From positions 1 through 64,000 of the forward strand of contig CAZYQW010000051.1 in NCBI GenBank assembly GCA_964649825.1: 64,000 bases of DNA, given 5' to 3'. Every line of letters starts with the position of its first letter. Position 1 is the first letter of the stretch. A program made the position numbers and the translations under genes. The notes below the pieces were generated by a model. The model saw nothing but the letters and a program-made list of their open reading frames with translations, was not told the DNA's origin and ran no database searches. This DNA is from CAZYQW01 sp964649825 (GTDB taxonomy: Bacteria > Planctomycetota > B15-G4 > JADJEK01). Below are positions 42,628 to 50,448 of the stretch, in pieces.

Positions 42628-42851
42628 CGTCTCTCGGGTTCACCTGGCTTGGCGTTGTCTCTCTCTTCGGCACCATTCGCGGGCGGGTTGAGCGCTCCGA
42701 TGAAGAACCCCGCGCCGCCGAGGAGGACTCCGCAGAACAGGCCGCGCTGCAGCGCGACCTCGGCACGGACGTTGAAGGACAGCGCCAGCAGCAGCCCGAG
42801 CGCGAATCCGCCGGCGAACGCGCGCAACACGATTCTCGCGGTTCGGTTCAA
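42624..42851 (-). CDS. Small two-helix membrane protein in the FlhG position
   Basis: A 75-residue protein with two hydrophobic helices (about 9-27 and 36-54) and a short charged tail. It overlaps both neighbours, flhF and fliA, by four bases. In many bacteria this slot holds flhG (fleN), the MinD-like ATPase partner of FlhF; here no ATPase is present and this tiny protein takes its place. Function unknown. Confidence 0.68.
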   Translation of the reverse strand: MNRTARIVLRAFAGGFALGLLLALSFNVRAEVALQRGLFCGVLLGGAGFFIGALNPPANGAEERDNAKPGEPERR

Positions 42852-43897
42852 GTCTCCGTCTTCTTGAGCTGGCTGTTACGGCGGCCGAGGACCAGGTCGG
42901 CGAGCAGGATCCGGGACGCGGCGGCGAGGTCGCCGGCGAGGGACGTTCCGTAGGTCAACGCGGCGACGGGAATCGAGAGCTCCGCCGGCAGGTTGATCAG
43001 GCTCCCGAGCCGTTCGGTCTCGTCCACTCGCGTGAAGACGATCGCGGCCGGCGAGAGGTCCTGGTACGCCCGCGCCGTGCTCCGCAGCGACGTCGATTCG
43101 ACGTGGGCGGGGAGGACGAGGTGAACGGCGAGCCCGCGCTTCGGCGGCAGGCGCTCGCGGAGCGCGTCGAGCGGCGCGCGCTCGCGCCACGCCACTCCGA
43201 TCGTGTCGACCAGGACCACGGAGATCTTCTCGAACTCGCGCATCGCACGGTCCAGCGAATCGGGGCCGCGGACCGAACGGAACGGGATCCCGAGTCGCTC
43301 CGCGACGCTCGCGAGCAGCTCGGCGGCGCCCGGCCGCATCGAGTCGAGCGTGATCAGGCCGAGCGACGCGTTCTCCTTCCGCGTCTGCTCGGCGACCTTC
43401 GCGATCGTGGTGGTTTTTCCCGCCCCGGGCGGTCCCACGAACGCGAAGCAGCGCGGGCGCTGCTCCTTGATCGCTCCCGGGTCGGGGACCAGCCCGGCCA
43501 CTGCGTTGCGGCAGTAGAGGCTCTCGACCGGAGAGATCGGGTCGCCCTCCGACTCGGGCGCCGCGGCGAGCAGCGTGAGCACGCGCGTCAAGAGGGACGG
43601 CGCGAGGCCCTGCTCGGTCAACCGCGCCTCGACGAGACGGAGCCGCGGCTGGATCTCGGACGCCGGCCGCTGCGCCGGGGATCGACCTTCGACCAGCTCG
43701 TGGCGCAGGAGGGCGAGCTCCGCGCGCAGGCGCATCAACCCCTCCGCCGGCTCCTCGCGCTCGACGTCGGCCGCCACGATTCGCGTCGAACCCTTCTCGG
43801 AGTGGGTCTCGAGCACGAACGCGTTGGGTCCGAGCTCCATCTGAACGCGACGCATGGCGTCGGGAACGGAGTTGCCGATGATCGTCCTCAACCTCAT
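42848..43897 (-). CDS. flhF: Flagellar GTPase FlhF
   Basis: A 349-residue SRP-type GTPase that fixes where, and how many, flagella are built. The short N-terminal region (MRLRTIIGNSVPDAMRRVQMELGPNAFVLETHSEKG) is the FlhF B-domain start. The NG domain has the P-loop FVGPPGAGKTTTIAKVAEQ (about 152-170), LITLDSMRPGAAE (about 182-194), VVLVDTIGVAWRE (about 228-240) and FTRVDETERLGSLINL (about 288-303). It is joined by ATGA overlaps to flhA before it and the small membrane gene after it. flhG is absent from this locus. Confidence 0.94.
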   Translation of the reverse strand: MRLRTIIGNSVPDAMRRVQMELGPNAFVLETHSEKGSTRIVAADVEREEPAEGLMRLRAELALLRHELVEGRSPAQRPASEIQPRLRLVEARLTEQGLAPSLLTRVLTLLAAAPESEGDPISPVESLYCRNAVAGLVPDPGAIKEQRPRCFAFVGPPGAGKTTTIAKVAEQTRKENASLGLITLDSMRPGAAELLASVAERLGIPFRSVRGPDSLDRAMREFEKISVVLVDTIGVAWRERAPLDALRERLPPKRGLAVHLVLPAHVESTSLRSTARAYQDLSPAAIVFTRVDETERLGSLINLPAELSIPVAALTYGTSLAGDLAAASRILLADLVLGRRNSQLKKTET

Positions 43898-45951
43898 CTC
43901 GTGACCTCCAGAGCCGGTTCCGGTGCACCGACGACCGCGACGGGTTCGATTCGTTTGACGCCCGTGATCTCGTTGTAGGAGAGGACGGGAATGACTGGGG
44001 GCTCCTCGAGGAGCGGGATCGCGAGGAGGCGGCGCAGCGTCGGCCGAACGATCACGGCCGGGTTCTTGCCCGCCCTGATGATCGGCGCCGCCGCCTTGCG
44101 GATCTCATCGGTGGTGATTCGGATCGCGTGGCCGAGTTGTCCGGGATCGGTGGCGAGCTCGGTCAGCCGTTGCTCCCGTCCCGGGTCGATCGTGATGGCC
44201 GTGAGCGTTCCACGCGCGTCGATGACGGACGCCGAGATCGACCGCGCCATGCGTTCACGAACGAACTCGGTCAGCACGTCGGCGTCCTTGGTGCGTGCGG
44301 CGTGATCCGCCAGCGTCTCGAGCACCGGACCCAGGTTCCGGATGCTCAGGCCCTCACGGAGCATGTTGCGGAGGACGCGGTGCACGTCGCCGAGCGTGAG
44401 CTTGCCGGGCGTCACCTCGTCCACGAGCGCCGGGGACTCGGACTTGAGCTGCTCGATGCGTCCCTGCGTGTCGTCGCGCGTCAACACCTCGTGCGCGTGC
44501 CGCCGGATCGTCTCGCTCAGGTGCGTGGCAAGGACGGCGGCCGCCTCGACGACGGTGTAGCCCTTGTTCTCTGCCTCGTCGCGCAGCTCCTCGCGCACCC
44601 AGTACGCGGGCAGGCCGAACGTCGGGTCGCGGGTCACGACGCCCTGGATCGGCGGAGCGTCGACGCCCGGGGCCATCGCCATGACGCACCCGGGCGAGAG
44701 CGAGCCCTCGGCCACGAGCTCGCCGCCGATCAGGATGCGGTACGCGCGCGGATCGATGCTCGCGGAGTCGCGCACGCGGATCGGCGGCAGGATGATGCCA
44801 AGGTCCGCCGCGAACCGTTTCCGCAGCGCCGAGATCCGGTCGAGGAACCCGCCGCTCGGCCCGCCCTGCACCAAGCCGACGAGCCGGTAGCCAACCTCGA
44901 CCAGCATGCGGTCGACCATCAGGAGCTCTTCGATCTCCTCCTTCTCGGAGCGATGGGTCGGTAGCACCGTCTCGGAGTGGGATCGCGACTCCTCGGAGTC
45001 CTCGCGGCGACGCGCGACGCGGCCGAGGCCGAGGATGCCGAGCGCGAGGAGCAGGAACGGGACCACCGGCAGGCCCGGCATCAGCGACAGGACGAACGAC
45101 GCGCCGCTCACCAGCTTGAACGTGCGGGACCGCGAGAAGAGCTGCGACGTAAGCTCCGACGAGAGGTTCGCGTCGGCCGAGGACTTGGTGACGAGCAGCG
45201 CGCCGGAGATCGAGATGATGAGTGCCGGGACCTGCGCGACGAGCCCGTCGCCGATCGTGAGGATCGAGTACCTTCGGATCGCCTCGGAGAGATCGAGGCC
45301 CTGCACCATGCCGAGGATCCCGCCTCCCAGCAGGTTGACGACGGTGATGATCAAGCCCGCGATCGCGTCGCCGCGGACGAACTTCGATGCGCCGTCCATC
45401 GCGCCGTAGAACTCGCTCTCCTTCATGAGGTCGTCGCGGCGCTTCTTGGCCGCCTCGCCGTTGATGATCCCGGCGCTCAGGTCGGCGTCGATCGCCATCT
45501 GCTTGCCGGGCAGGCCATCGAGGGTGAAGCGGGCCGCGACCTCGGAGATACGGCCGGCGCCCTTCGTGATCACGACGAACTGGACGATCAGGAGGATCGT
45601 GAAGACGATGATGCCGACCACGAGGCTGCCACCGACGACGAAGCTCCCGAACGCCTCGATCACGTCGCCGGCGTCCCCCTTGAGGAGGATGAGCCGCGAG
45701 GAGGCGACGTTGAGCCCCAGGCGGAACAGGGTGAGGAAGAGAAGGAGGGACGGGAAGGACGTGAACTCGCGCGGCGCCGGCGTCGCGAGCACCGTGAACA
45801 GCACGAGCAGCGAGAGCGTGATGTTGCCCGCGAGCAGGACGTCGAGCAGCGACGACGGCAGCGGAAGGATGAGCAGGGTGAGCATGAGGCCCACCGCCAG
45901 GACGAGCGCGAGCTCGCCGCGGGGGCCGCTGCCGGTCGGCGGCGCCATCAC
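43894..45951 (-). CDS. flhA: Flagellar export gate protein FlhA
   Basis: A 685-residue core of the type III export gate. Eight membrane segments lie within about residues 10-320, with the conserved cytoplasmic FHIPEP-type segment (GRISEVAARFTLDGLPGKQMAIDADLSAG, about 133-162) and the charged DDLMKESEFYGAMDGASKFVRGDAIAG stretch. The C-terminal cytoplasmic domain (about 345-680) binds substrates and chaperones. It overlaps flhB and flhF by four bases on either side. Confidence 0.97.
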   Translation of the reverse strand: MMAPPTGSGPRGELALVLAVGLMLTLLILPLPSSLLDVLLAGNITLSLLVLFTVLATPAPREFTSFPSLLLFLTLFRLGLNVASSRLILLKGDAGDVIEAFGSFVVGGSLVVGIIVFTILLIVQFVVITKGAGRISEVAARFTLDGLPGKQMAIDADLSAGIINGEAAKKRRDDLMKESEFYGAMDGASKFVRGDAIAGLIITVVNLLGGGILGMVQGLDLSEAIRRYSILTIGDGLVAQVPALIISISGALLVTKSSADANLSSELTSQLFSRSRTFKLVSGASFVLSLMPGLPVVPFLLLALGILGLGRVARRREDSEESRSHSETVLPTHRSEKEEIEELLMVDRMLVEVGYRLVGLVQGGPSGGFLDRISALRKRFAADLGIILPPIRVRDSASIDPRAYRILIGGELVAEGSLSPGCVMAMAPGVDAPPIQGVVTRDPTFGLPAYWVREELRDEAENKGYTVVEAAAVLATHLSETIRRHAHEVLTRDDTQGRIEQLKSESPALVDEVTPGKLTLGDVHRVLRNMLREGLSIRNLGPVLETLADHAARTKDADVLTEFVRERMARSISASVIDARGTLTAITIDPGREQRLTELATDPGQLGHAIRITTDEIRKAAAPIIRAGKNPAVIVRPTLRRLLAIPLLEEPPVIPVLSYNEITGVKRIEPVAVVGAPEPALEVTR

Positions 45952-47009
45952 GCGGTCCTCCCGATCCTACGGCGCGTGCGGAGGACGGCCGCGAGGACCT
46001 CGGCGACGGCTTGATAGAGGTGGGGAGGCACCTCGTCTCCGGGCTGCGTCGTGTCGTGGAGGGCGCGTGCGAGCGGCGGGTTCTCCATGATCGGCACGTT
46101 CGCGAGCCGCGCGAGCTCCTTGATGCGCTGCGCCACGAGGTCCTTCCCCTTCGCCAGCACGACCGGAGCCGCCATGCCGGACTCGTACTTCAGCGCCACC
46201 GCGTAGTGCGTCGGGTTGGTCACGACGAGCGATGCTTCGGGCACGGCGTCCATCATCCGCTGGTACGCGAGCTGCCGCTGACGACGCTTGATCTTCCCCT
46301 TCACCTCCGGATCGCCCTGCGCGTCCTTGGCCTCCTGCTTCACTTCCTGCTTGGTCATCCGCATCTCTTTCTCGAGGTTGCGGTGCTTCATCGCGAAGTC
46401 GAGCAGCCCGATGAAGAGGAGCATCAGCCCGACGTACAGCAGCAGGCGGAAGATCAACTGATCGGCCTCGGCGACGATGGTCTCGAGCGCGTCGCTGGTC
46501 AACGCCAGCTCGACGTGGGGTCGGACCGCGGCGTGGAACGCGGCGGAGAGGAGGACCAGCTTCAGGATCGACGTGAGCGTCTCGATCAGGCTCTTGCCGT
46601 TCACGAACTTGGTCGGAGAGAGCTGCGGAAGGAGCTTCTCGGGCCGCGGGCGCAGCTTCTCCGGGATGAAGTAGACCCCGATCTGGGCGAATGACGCGAC
46701 GACGGCCAGGACGGTGAACGTGATCAGGAACGGCGCGACCGCGACGACGGCCCGTTCGATGGTGATGAGGCCGAGGCGGAACTCGCTGCCCGTCGTACCG
46801 TGGGCGATCGTCCCGAGGGCGGGGTTCAGGAGCGCCTCGAAGGCGACGCGGACCCGGTCGGAGTAGACGAGGGAGAGCCCGGCCGCCGCCACGAGCATCA
46901 CGGCGAACGACAGGTCGGACGACTTCGCCGTCCGTCCGTCCTCGCGCGTCGTCTGCCGGCGCTTCTCCGAGGGTTCCTCGGTCTTCTGTTCCTGGTCCTG
47001 CTCAGCCAT
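45948..47009 (-). CDS. flhB: Flagellar export switch protein FlhB
   Basis: A 353-residue autocleaving switch that changes export from hook to filament subunits. Four hydrophobic segments (about 35-55, 90-110, 145-165, 190-210) precede a cytoplasmic domain containing the cleavage motif NPTH in SLVVTNPTHYAVALKYESG (about 262-280). The first 25 residues are charged with the usual EKTEEPSEKRR-like pattern. It follows fliR by six bases and overlaps flhA. Confidence 0.97.
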   Translation of the reverse strand: MAEQDQEQKTEEPSEKRRQTTREDGRTAKSSDLSFAVMLVAAAGLSLVYSDRVRVAFEALLNPALGTIAHGTTGSEFRLGLITIERAVVAVAPFLITFTVLAVVASFAQIGVYFIPEKLRPRPEKLLPQLSPTKFVNGKSLIETLTSILKLVLLSAAFHAAVRPHVELALTSDALETIVAEADQLIFRLLLYVGLMLLFIGLLDFAMKHRNLEKEMRMTKQEVKQEAKDAQGDPEVKGKIKRRQRQLAYQRMMDAVPEASLVVTNPTHYAVALKYESGMAAPVVLAKGKDLVAQRIKELARLANVPIMENPPLARALHDTTQPGDEVPPHLYQAVAEVLAAVLRTRRRIGRTA

Positions 47010-47015
47010 TCCAGT

Positions 47016-47774
47016 TCACCTCGCGACGAGGGTCTCCAGAAGGCGCTCGTGCATCAGCGTGGTGAACGAGAGCATGTGGGGAACGAGGCGTGGCAGCAGG
47101 AGCGCCACGAGCAGGATGGCGCCGATCATGCGCAGCGCGTACGCGAAGTCGAAGATGTGCAGGCGCGGAAGCACGCGCGCGGTGATCGTGGTGAAGATCG
47201 TGAGGACGAGGAGCAGCATTCCGGCCGGCAGCGCGATCGCGATGCCCGCTCGGATCGAAGAGACCGTGAGCTCGGTGAGTTGGCCCGAGACCAGGAGCGG
47301 CTGGATGAGGGCGCCCGGCGGCAACGTGACGAGCGAGTCCTTGACGGTGCGCAGGAGCAGGGCGAAGCCGCCGAACTCCACGAACAGCACCAGCCCGACG
47401 GTCTCGAAGAGCTGCGCCAGCAGCGGCACCGAGCGCCCCGAGATCGGATCGATCTGGCTCGCCGTGTTCAGTCCCATCTCCTGGCCGAGGAAGTCGCCCG
47501 CGATCGCGAGCACCTGGAACAGCAGGGCGAACGAGTAGCCGATCGTGAAGCCGATCAGGATCTCGAACGGAAGGGCGGCCAGGGTCGCCTCCGGCGTGAG
47601 CGTCGTCGACGGCGGGGCGGGCACCGGCGTCACGGCGAGTCCGAAGACGAGCGCGACCGTCACCCGGATGTTGCGCGACGCTCCGGGGCCCGAGATCATC
47701 GGGAACGCGGTCGCGACGGCCAGCATCCGAACCAACGGAAGCACCGGGAACCGTTCGAAGATCCATGCGTCCAC
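47016..47774 (-). CDS. fliR: Flagellar export protein FliR
   Basis: A 252-residue multi-helix membrane protein of the export core, forming the FliPQR complex. It begins MDAWIFERFPVLPLVRMLAVATAFPMISG and has about six hydrophobic helices, with the family segment FTIGYSFALLFQVLAIAGDFLGQEMGL near 75-101. It lies between fliQ (14 bp) and flhB (6 bp). Confidence 0.95.
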   Translation of the reverse strand: MDAWIFERFPVLPLVRMLAVATAFPMISGPGASRNIRVTVALVFGLAVTPVPAPPSTTLTPEATLAALPFEILIGFTIGYSFALLFQVLAIAGDFLGQEMGLNTASQIDPISGRSVPLLAQLFETVGLVLFVEFGGFALLLRTVKDSLVTLPPGALIQPLLVSGQLTELTVSSIRAGIAIALPAGMLLLVLTIFTTITARVLPRLHIFDFAYALRMIGAILLVALLLPRLVPHMLSFTTLMHERLLETLVAR

Positions 47775-47788
47775 GCGTCACGTCCTCG

Positions 47789-48058
47789 TCACATCCGCTG
47801 CGCGAGCACGTCACGAAGGAGCACCGTCGCGAAGTCGATGAGCGTCTGCAGCGCCCACGGACCCATGACGATGGTGACGACCACCGCCGTGAGGATCTTC
47901 GGGACGACGGTCAGCGTCTGCTCCTGCAGGTTCAGCACCGTCTGGAGGATCGCGAGGATCAACGCGATCGCGAGGACGGCGGCGAGGAGCGGCGCCGCCA
48001 CCGTCACCGCCGTGATCAGCGTCTTGCGCACGAGCTCGAGTGCGTAGCCGGGTTCCAT
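47789..48058 (-). CDS. fliQ: Flagellar export protein FliQ
   Basis: An 89-residue protein of two membrane helices, the standard FliQ length. It begins MEPGYALELVRKTLITAV and contains LQTVLNLQEQTLTVVPKIL, the family signature. The chosen ATG lies four bases after the fliP stop; an upstream in-frame ATG would add six residues and overlap fliP. Confidence 0.95.
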   Translation of the reverse strand: MEPGYALELVRKTLITAVTVAAPLLAAVLAIALILAILQTVLNLQEQTLTVVPKILTAVVVTIVMGPWALQTLIDFATVLLRDVLAQRM

Positions 48059-48062
48059 CGTG

Positions 48063-48869
48063 TCACGCGCTCGCATACGAGAGGGTCAGCGACTGGACCA
48101 TCAACGACCAGCCGTCGACGAGGACGAACAGGAGGATCTTCAGCGGCATCGCGATCATCGTGGGCGGCAGCATGAACATGCCGAGGGACAGGAGGACCGC
48201 CGCGACGACGAGGTCGATGAGCAGGAACGGAAGGAAGATGATGAAGCCCATCCGAAACGCGGTCCTGAGCTCGGACAGCACGAACGCCGGGACCGTGACG
48301 AAGAACGGGACGTCCTCCTTGGACCGCGGCGGCGGCTCGTTGGCGAGCTCGAACGCGAGCGCGAGGTCGTCCTCGCGCGTGTGCTTCAACATGAACGTCT
48401 GGAGCTCGTCCCCGGCCCGGCCGACCGCGTCGAACAGACTGACCTGTTCCTCCTGCCACGGCTTGACCGCGGCGGCGTGGACCCGCCCGAGGGTCGGCGC
48501 CATGATCGCGCCGGTGATGAACAGGGCCAGCCCCATCAGGATCGGGTTGGGCGGCAGCTCCTGCGCGCCGATCGCGCGGCGGACGAACGAGAGGACGATG
48601 ATGACCCGCGTGTACGACGTCAGCGTCAGGAGGATCGCGGGCAGGAAGATCATGAACGAGAGCAGGATGAGCACGCGGATCGGGGCCGCGAGGTCCTTCA
48701 GCGTCGCCTCGAGGTCCCCACCCGTGCCGGCCGCTCCATCCCCCGCCCCGGCCCCCCCGGCCTCGGAGACGTGAACCGGCTCCTGGATGGGCGTCGCCGG
48801 CCCGACCTGGGCCCGCGCGATGGTCGATGCCCCGAGCCCGACGAGGAACACGAGGAGGATCCGCGTCAT
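48063..48869 (-). CDS. fliP: Flagellar export protein FliP
   Basis: A 268-residue export-core protein with a cleavable signal peptide (about 1-20), a Gly/Ala-rich linker and four membrane segments. Family motifs visible are LTSYTRVIIVLSFVRRAIGAQELPPNPILMGLALF (about 85-119), FVTVPAFVLSELRTAFRMGFIIFLPFLLIDLVVA and SLGMFMLPP. The ATG overlaps the fliO stop by four bases. Confidence 0.96.
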   Translation of the reverse strand: MTRILLVFLVGLGASTIARAQVGPATPIQEPVHVSEAGGAGAGDGAAGTGGDLEATLKDLAAPIRVLILLSFMIFLPAILLTLTSYTRVIIVLSFVRRAIGAQELPPNPILMGLALFITGAIMAPTLGRVHAAAVKPWQEEQVSLFDAVGRAGDELQTFMLKHTREDDLALAFELANEPPPRSKEDVPFFVTVPAFVLSELRTAFRMGFIIFLPFLLIDLVVAAVLLSLGMFMLPPTMIAMPLKILLFVLVDGWSLMVQSLTLSYASA

Positions 48870-49540
48870 CGGAGCGCGCCTCCGCGGCCGAGGAACGCGG
48901 CGAACGTCGGCTCGGCGTCGGCGTCGAACTCGGAGTCGGGGTAGGCGGCGGCGCGCTCCTCGACGTCGCGTTCCTCCGGACCGCAGGGGATCGAAGCCAG
49001 GTACTGGATCCCTCGCTCGGAGTTGCCGATCAGGTACTTCCGGTCGCCGCAACGGACCAGGTGGATGAGCCGCCGGCCGCCGAGAGGCAGCGTGTCGACG
49101 ACGTGAAGCACCCCGCTGCTCGGTCGGAAGCGGATCCCTCCCTTGATGGCGTAGACCGCGACGAGACCGATCGCCCCGAACACGATGACCGCGATCCAGA
49201 GACCACCGAGCGACGGAGCGATGTCGGGCACCCCGTCCGCCGTCGCGGCCGCGGGCCGCGCCGGCGGATCATCGATCGTCCCGGTCACGCTCGCCGCCGA
49301 CGCTCGCGGCTCCGCGTCCGGGATCGACACGATCCCGGCCGTGACGCCGAGGACCGTCGCGATCGCCAGGGTCCAGATCAGCGGTTCGAGCCGACCCTTG
49401 CCCCGCGCCGGGGAGTCGCCGTGCCGCGAGCGGACTCGCGCGGAGCGAGCCGCCGGCGCCGGCGCGTGGGGCGGGAACTCCTCGTTCTGGCTCGAGACCC
49501 GGTGTTTCGGATCGCGCGACTTCTGGCTGCGCTTCTTCAT
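48866..49540 (-). CDS. fliO: Flagellar assembly protein FliO
   Basis: A 224-residue protein with two hydrophobic segments (about 54-72 and 110-132). After the second comes the FliO pattern: SSGVLHVVDTLPLGGRRLIHLVRCGDRKYLIGNSERGIQYLASI. The N-terminal 50 residues are basic. FliO helps assemble the FliP ring. ATG 49540 is preferred over the upstream TTG 49612, because that TTG lies in the -12 element of the sigma-54 promoter. First gene of a 12-gene operon. Confidence 0.85.
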   Translation of the reverse strand: MKKRSQKSRDPKHRVSSQNEEFPPHAPAPAARSARVRSRHGDSPARGKGRLEPLIWTLAIATVLGVTAGIVSIPDAEPRASAASVTGTIDDPPARPAAATADGVPDIAPSLGGLWIAVIVFGAIGLVAVYAIKGGIRFRPSSGVLHVVDTLPLGGRRLIHLVRCGDRKYLIGNSERGIQYLASIPCGPEERDVEERAAAYPDSEFDADAEPTFAAFLGRGGALR

Positions 49541-49608
49541 TGGCCACGTCCCGTGGACGGCGGGTTCGGACGAAGTGCGTCCGTTCACCGGTCCACGCGA
49601 TGTGGTCG

Positions 49609-49623
49609 GCAAGAATCGATCCC
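49609..49623 (-). promoter_or_regulatory. Sigma-54 promoter before the fliO-to-fliA operon
   Basis: Minus strand GGGATCGATTCTTGC has GG and GC ten bases apart and TTGC at -12, fitting RpoN with a weaker -24. The 14-base core TCGATTCTTGCCGA recurs exactly in the element before the glycosyltransferase at 59347. The fliO ATG is about 70 bases downstream. Confidence 0.65.
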
Positions 49624-49714
49624 GTTCTTGAGCGGAACGAGAAGTCTTTTCCTCTTCCGCGCGCGACCGATTCCGGCGATCCCCTGTCTCGGTCGCTCGG
49701 TCGAACGCGGATCG

Positions 49715-50056
49715 TCAGTTCGTCACGTCGAACCTCCGGCGGCCCGCCACCTCGACGGGAGCGGCGAGACGCCGCCTCGACCGAAGCTCCGTGATCGTGC
49801 GTCCGATCTCGTCCTTGGAGTCCGTCAGCTCCTGGAGCAGGTTCGCGACCGCCGTCATCGCGTCGTCGAGCCGGCGGCGCGCCGCGGCGTGCGCCGCCGG
49901 CGGAACCCGCGTCCGGGCGAGGGTGAGGTTCAGGTCGGCCATCCGGTCGACGACCGGCTCGACCGAGGCGGGGTCCTCGACGCGCGCGGCGTGGACGGCG
50001 GCGAAGAGGTCGTCGAACGCACGGGAGATCGCATCGGGCCGTTCGGAACGGGTCAT
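49715..50056 (-). CDS. FliT-like small flagellar protein
   Basis: A 113-residue all-helical protein, the last gene of fliC-fliD-fliS. The C-terminal third is basic. Size, position after fliS and helical layout fit FliT, a chaperone for FliD, but sequence similarity is too low to assert. The ATG overlaps the fliS stop by four bases. About 170 bp separates it from fliO; that gap contains an 8-base inverted repeat (49663-49670 / 49689-49696) and the sigma-54 element. Confidence 0.68.
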   Translation of the reverse strand: MTRSERPDAISRAFDDLFAAVHAARVEDPASVEPVVDRMADLNLTLARTRVPPAAHAAARRRLDDAMTAVANLLQELTDSKDEIGRTITELRSRRRLAAPVEVAGRRRFDVTN

Positions 50057-50445
50057 GCCTGTTGCTCCACGATCGTGTCGAAACCTTCCTTGATCGGTCG
50101 CAGGAGCTCTTCCGCGAGCTGGATCCGCTCCAGGTCGAGCGCGGTGCCCGGCCGGAGGAGCTGAGTGAGGATGTACTCGTAGAGCGAGTTCAACCGGGCG
50201 GCGATCTCCCCGCCGGCCTTGCGATCGAGCGCGCCGAGGAGCTCGGCGACGAGACCGTACGCGCGGCCGAGCTCGTGTCGGGCCCGCGGCCCCTCGCCGG
50301 CGGCCAACAGGAGTCGGGCGCGACGGAGCGCGGTCATCGCGCCGCCGAGAACCCGCACCACGAGCCGGACGGGCGACGCCGTCAGGATCTCGTCGCGCTG
50401 ATAGGTCGATGCGTGTGAGTAGGGATTCGTCATGGCGTCGGGCAT
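50053..50445 (-). CDS. fliS: Flagellin export chaperone FliS
   Basis: A 130-residue helical-bundle chaperone that binds flagellin C-termini before export. The NPYSHASTYQRDEILTASPVRLVVRVLGGAM start is the family signature, and LNSLYEYILTQLLRPG (about 85-100) follows. Two starts are possible: ATG 50445, used here, or ATG 50433, which gives the usual MTNPY. It lies three bases after fliD and overlaps the FliT-like gene. Confidence 0.92.
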   Translation of the reverse strand: MPDAMTNPYSHASTYQRDEILTASPVRLVVRVLGGAMTALRRARLLLAAGEGPRARHELGRAYGLVAELLGALDRKAGGEIAARLNSLYEYILTQLLRPGTALDLERIQLAEELLRPIKEGFDTIVEQQA

Positions 50446-50448
50446 GCG

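Noticed and set aside
49541..49612. Upstream TTG start for fliO
   Set aside because: The TTG coincides with the -12 element of the sigma-54 promoter, and ATG 49540 gives a normal basic N-terminus.
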